This document shows, one piece after another, positions 62,681-64,000 of a stretch of DNA of 64,000 bases. Made by a program: the position numbers and the translations under genes. Under the pieces are notes generated by a model that was not told the origin of the DNA, did not search any database, and saw nothing but the letters and a program-made list of their open reading frames with translations. The stretch is from Aedes albopictus. Taxonomy: Eukaryota; Arthropoda; Insecta; Diptera; Culicidae. The DNA lies in assembly GCF_035046485.1 (NCBI RefSeq), contig NC_085137.1, positions 497,176,772-497,240,771 on the forward strand, in the 5' to 3' direction. Every line of letters starts with the position of its first letter. The first letter of the stretch is position 1.

Positions 62681-63622
62681 TAGCTACATGAGATTGAAAA
62701 TGTACATGCTCACTAGCGCCTCCTAGTGGTGGAATTTGAAATCAAACTGTCACTCATCTATAAGCCCTTGATATACCAAACATCTTTGCCGAAGACACTA
62801 CCTTTCTAAGTAATAAGGGTCCAGAGAAACATAATATATAATATTTACGTGCTTACTAGCGCCGCCAAGTGATGAAATTTCAAATTAAACTGCGAATCAT
62901 CCGTAAGTACTTGACCTACCAAACAACTTTGTCGAAGACACCACCTTTCTAAGTTATTAGGTTCCTGAGATACATAGGATATAAAGTTTATTTGCTCACT
63001 AGCGCCGCCTAGTGGTGGAATTTCCAATTAAACGGCCAATAATCTGTAAGCCGTTGACTTACCAAACAACTTTGCCGAAGACACCATCTTTCTAAGACAT
63101 CAGGATCCTGAGATATAAGATATAACATGAAATTGCTCACTAGCGCCGCCTAGTGGTGAAATTTCAAATTAAACTGCGAATCATCCGTAAGTCCTTGACC
63201 TACCACACAACTTTGTCAAAGACACCATCTTTCTAAGTTATCAGGTTCCCGAGATACATAGGATATAAAGTTTATTTGCTCACTAGCGCCGCCTAGCGGT
63301 GGAATTTCCAATTAAACGGCTAATAATCTGTAAGCCGTTGACTTACCAAACAACTTTGCCGAAGCCACCATCTTTCTAAGACATCAGGATCCTGAGATAT
63401 AAGATATAACATGATATTGCTCACTAGCGCCGCCTAGTGGACGTATTACGAATCAACTTTGTCAGCATCGAGTAGCCCATGAAATTTACAACAACTTTGC
63501 CAAAGACAGTCCTCCTCTAAACAATCAGGATCCTGAGATATTTCAGAATGTATGGGTGTTGTACAAAGTACAACGCGCGACTGCTCGCGTTACAAAAATT
63601 GGCGCGAGTACTGAAAGGTTAA

Positions 63623-64000
63623 GGTAGACGATTTCGAGTTATTTTTCCTTGAAACAAATTAAAAATTCTACCAAAAATCCGATTTGTTTTTGCGATGTTT
63701 CCAACATTTGCTGAAGGAATTCGTTGTAGGGAAACCCTTTGGAGCCGGAGGGGTCATATATGGCCTCAATATAGAAACGGCTACATAAATTCACACATTT
63801 AATAAAACAGAAGACTGTCGTCGGCAAAGTATTGTTGCAAATAGAGCCTCTATTAAGGTAAAATGGGAATATTTGTATTTGAGACTATAGAGTCTATAGA
63901 GACAACATAGAACATCCTGGTGTGCCGAAAAGAAATATTTGATGTACCAGTTGTTTTAAGAGCTGAAATTGGATATGGGTTACGTTTATATGTATTCATT
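63623..64000. other. Window end, nothing recognised
   Basis: A minus-strand frame at 63827-63639 is open for 62 codons but has no known motif. Confidence 0.3.

Larger units (their letters stand above)
60593..63622. mobile_element. 3-kb element: two inverted arrays of a 142-bp unit
   Basis: Ends contain GTTGTACTTTGTACAACAC (60614) and GTTGTACAAAGTACAAC (63558) next to AACCTTCCGTTAATCGCG and its diverged complement. The left array (about 60850-61600) has five units spaced 142-143 bp (GGTGGCGCTAGTGGGCATT at 60938, 61080, 61223, 61365, 61507). The right array has the opposite orientation, with units at 62078, 62211, 62355, 62709, 62851, 62993, 63135, 63278 and 63420. Each unit carries GTGTCTTCGGCAAAGTTGTT. 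No ORF. Confidence 0.82.

Noticed and set aside
1..64000. Endogenous viral element, CRISPR array or bacterial operon
   Set aside because: No viral polymerase, glycoprotein or nucleoprotein motifs, no regular direct-repeat/spacer array, and no prokaryotic gene organisation were seen; the repeats are eukaryotic transposons.

Overview
This is AT-rich nuclear DNA from a mosquito, most likely a culicine of the genus Aedes. The evidence is long introns packed with nested transposons, several tRNA-headed SINEs of the Feilai type (an Aedes family), many TA-flanked foldback MITEs, and degenerate R1-, RTE/JAM1- and Jockey/CR1-like retrotransposons. There are no bacterial features.

Two convergent host genes can be reconstructed. 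(1) Plus strand, 3613-36447: the last ten certain coding exons of the kinesin-3 motor Khc-73 (KIF13A/B orthologue). They encode the distal motor domain, FHA domain, stalk, disordered acidic tail and C-terminal CAP-Gly domain. The exons join in frame to 5,073 nt, or 1,690 residues plus stop. The first part of the motor domain lies upstream of the window. (2) Minus strand, 57203-42347: a complete three-exon gene for the tRNA-splicing endonuclease subunit TSEN15/Sen15 (150 aa), whose second intron is about 14.3 kb. The two stop codons are 5.9 kb apart, and that gap is almost repeat-free, so it is probably long 3' UTR.

Nearly everything else is transposon. Layout: 1-1018, minus-strand reverse-transcriptase fragment; 1800-2065, SINE; 2616-3405, MITE; 5086-6198, foldback with two tiny insertions; 6265-7270, RTE-like remnant with a SINE inside; 9840-10003, 164-bp perfect-ended hairpin with 8-bp target duplication; 10021-10985, MITE; 12990-19330, a decayed R1-like ORF1 broken by a gag-only retroelement (itself holding a MITE), an unidentified insert and a 5'-truncated R1-like ORF2 with a 14-bp target duplication; 19870-20300, second SINE type; 21021-25015, foldbacks and a Feilai SINE around Khc-73 exons; 26752-31155, a large foldback that received a 3.25-kb insertion, which in turn received a very young, internally deleted Ty1/copia element; 31165-35759, RTE remnant, foldback, and a SINE carrying two apparently identical MITEs. 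Inside the TSEN15 intron (42688-56944): MITEs, minisatellites, SINE pieces, a 3-kb long-arm foldback and a pogo-like MITE. The right end (60593-63622) is one large element with 142-bp tandem units in two inverted arrays.

Khc-73 is a plus-end microtubule motor; TSEN15 is a structural subunit of the intron-excising tRNA endonuclease. Nothing suggests that they work together; they are simply neighbours. No endogenous viral element, CRISPR array or stand-alone tRNA/rRNA gene was recognised.
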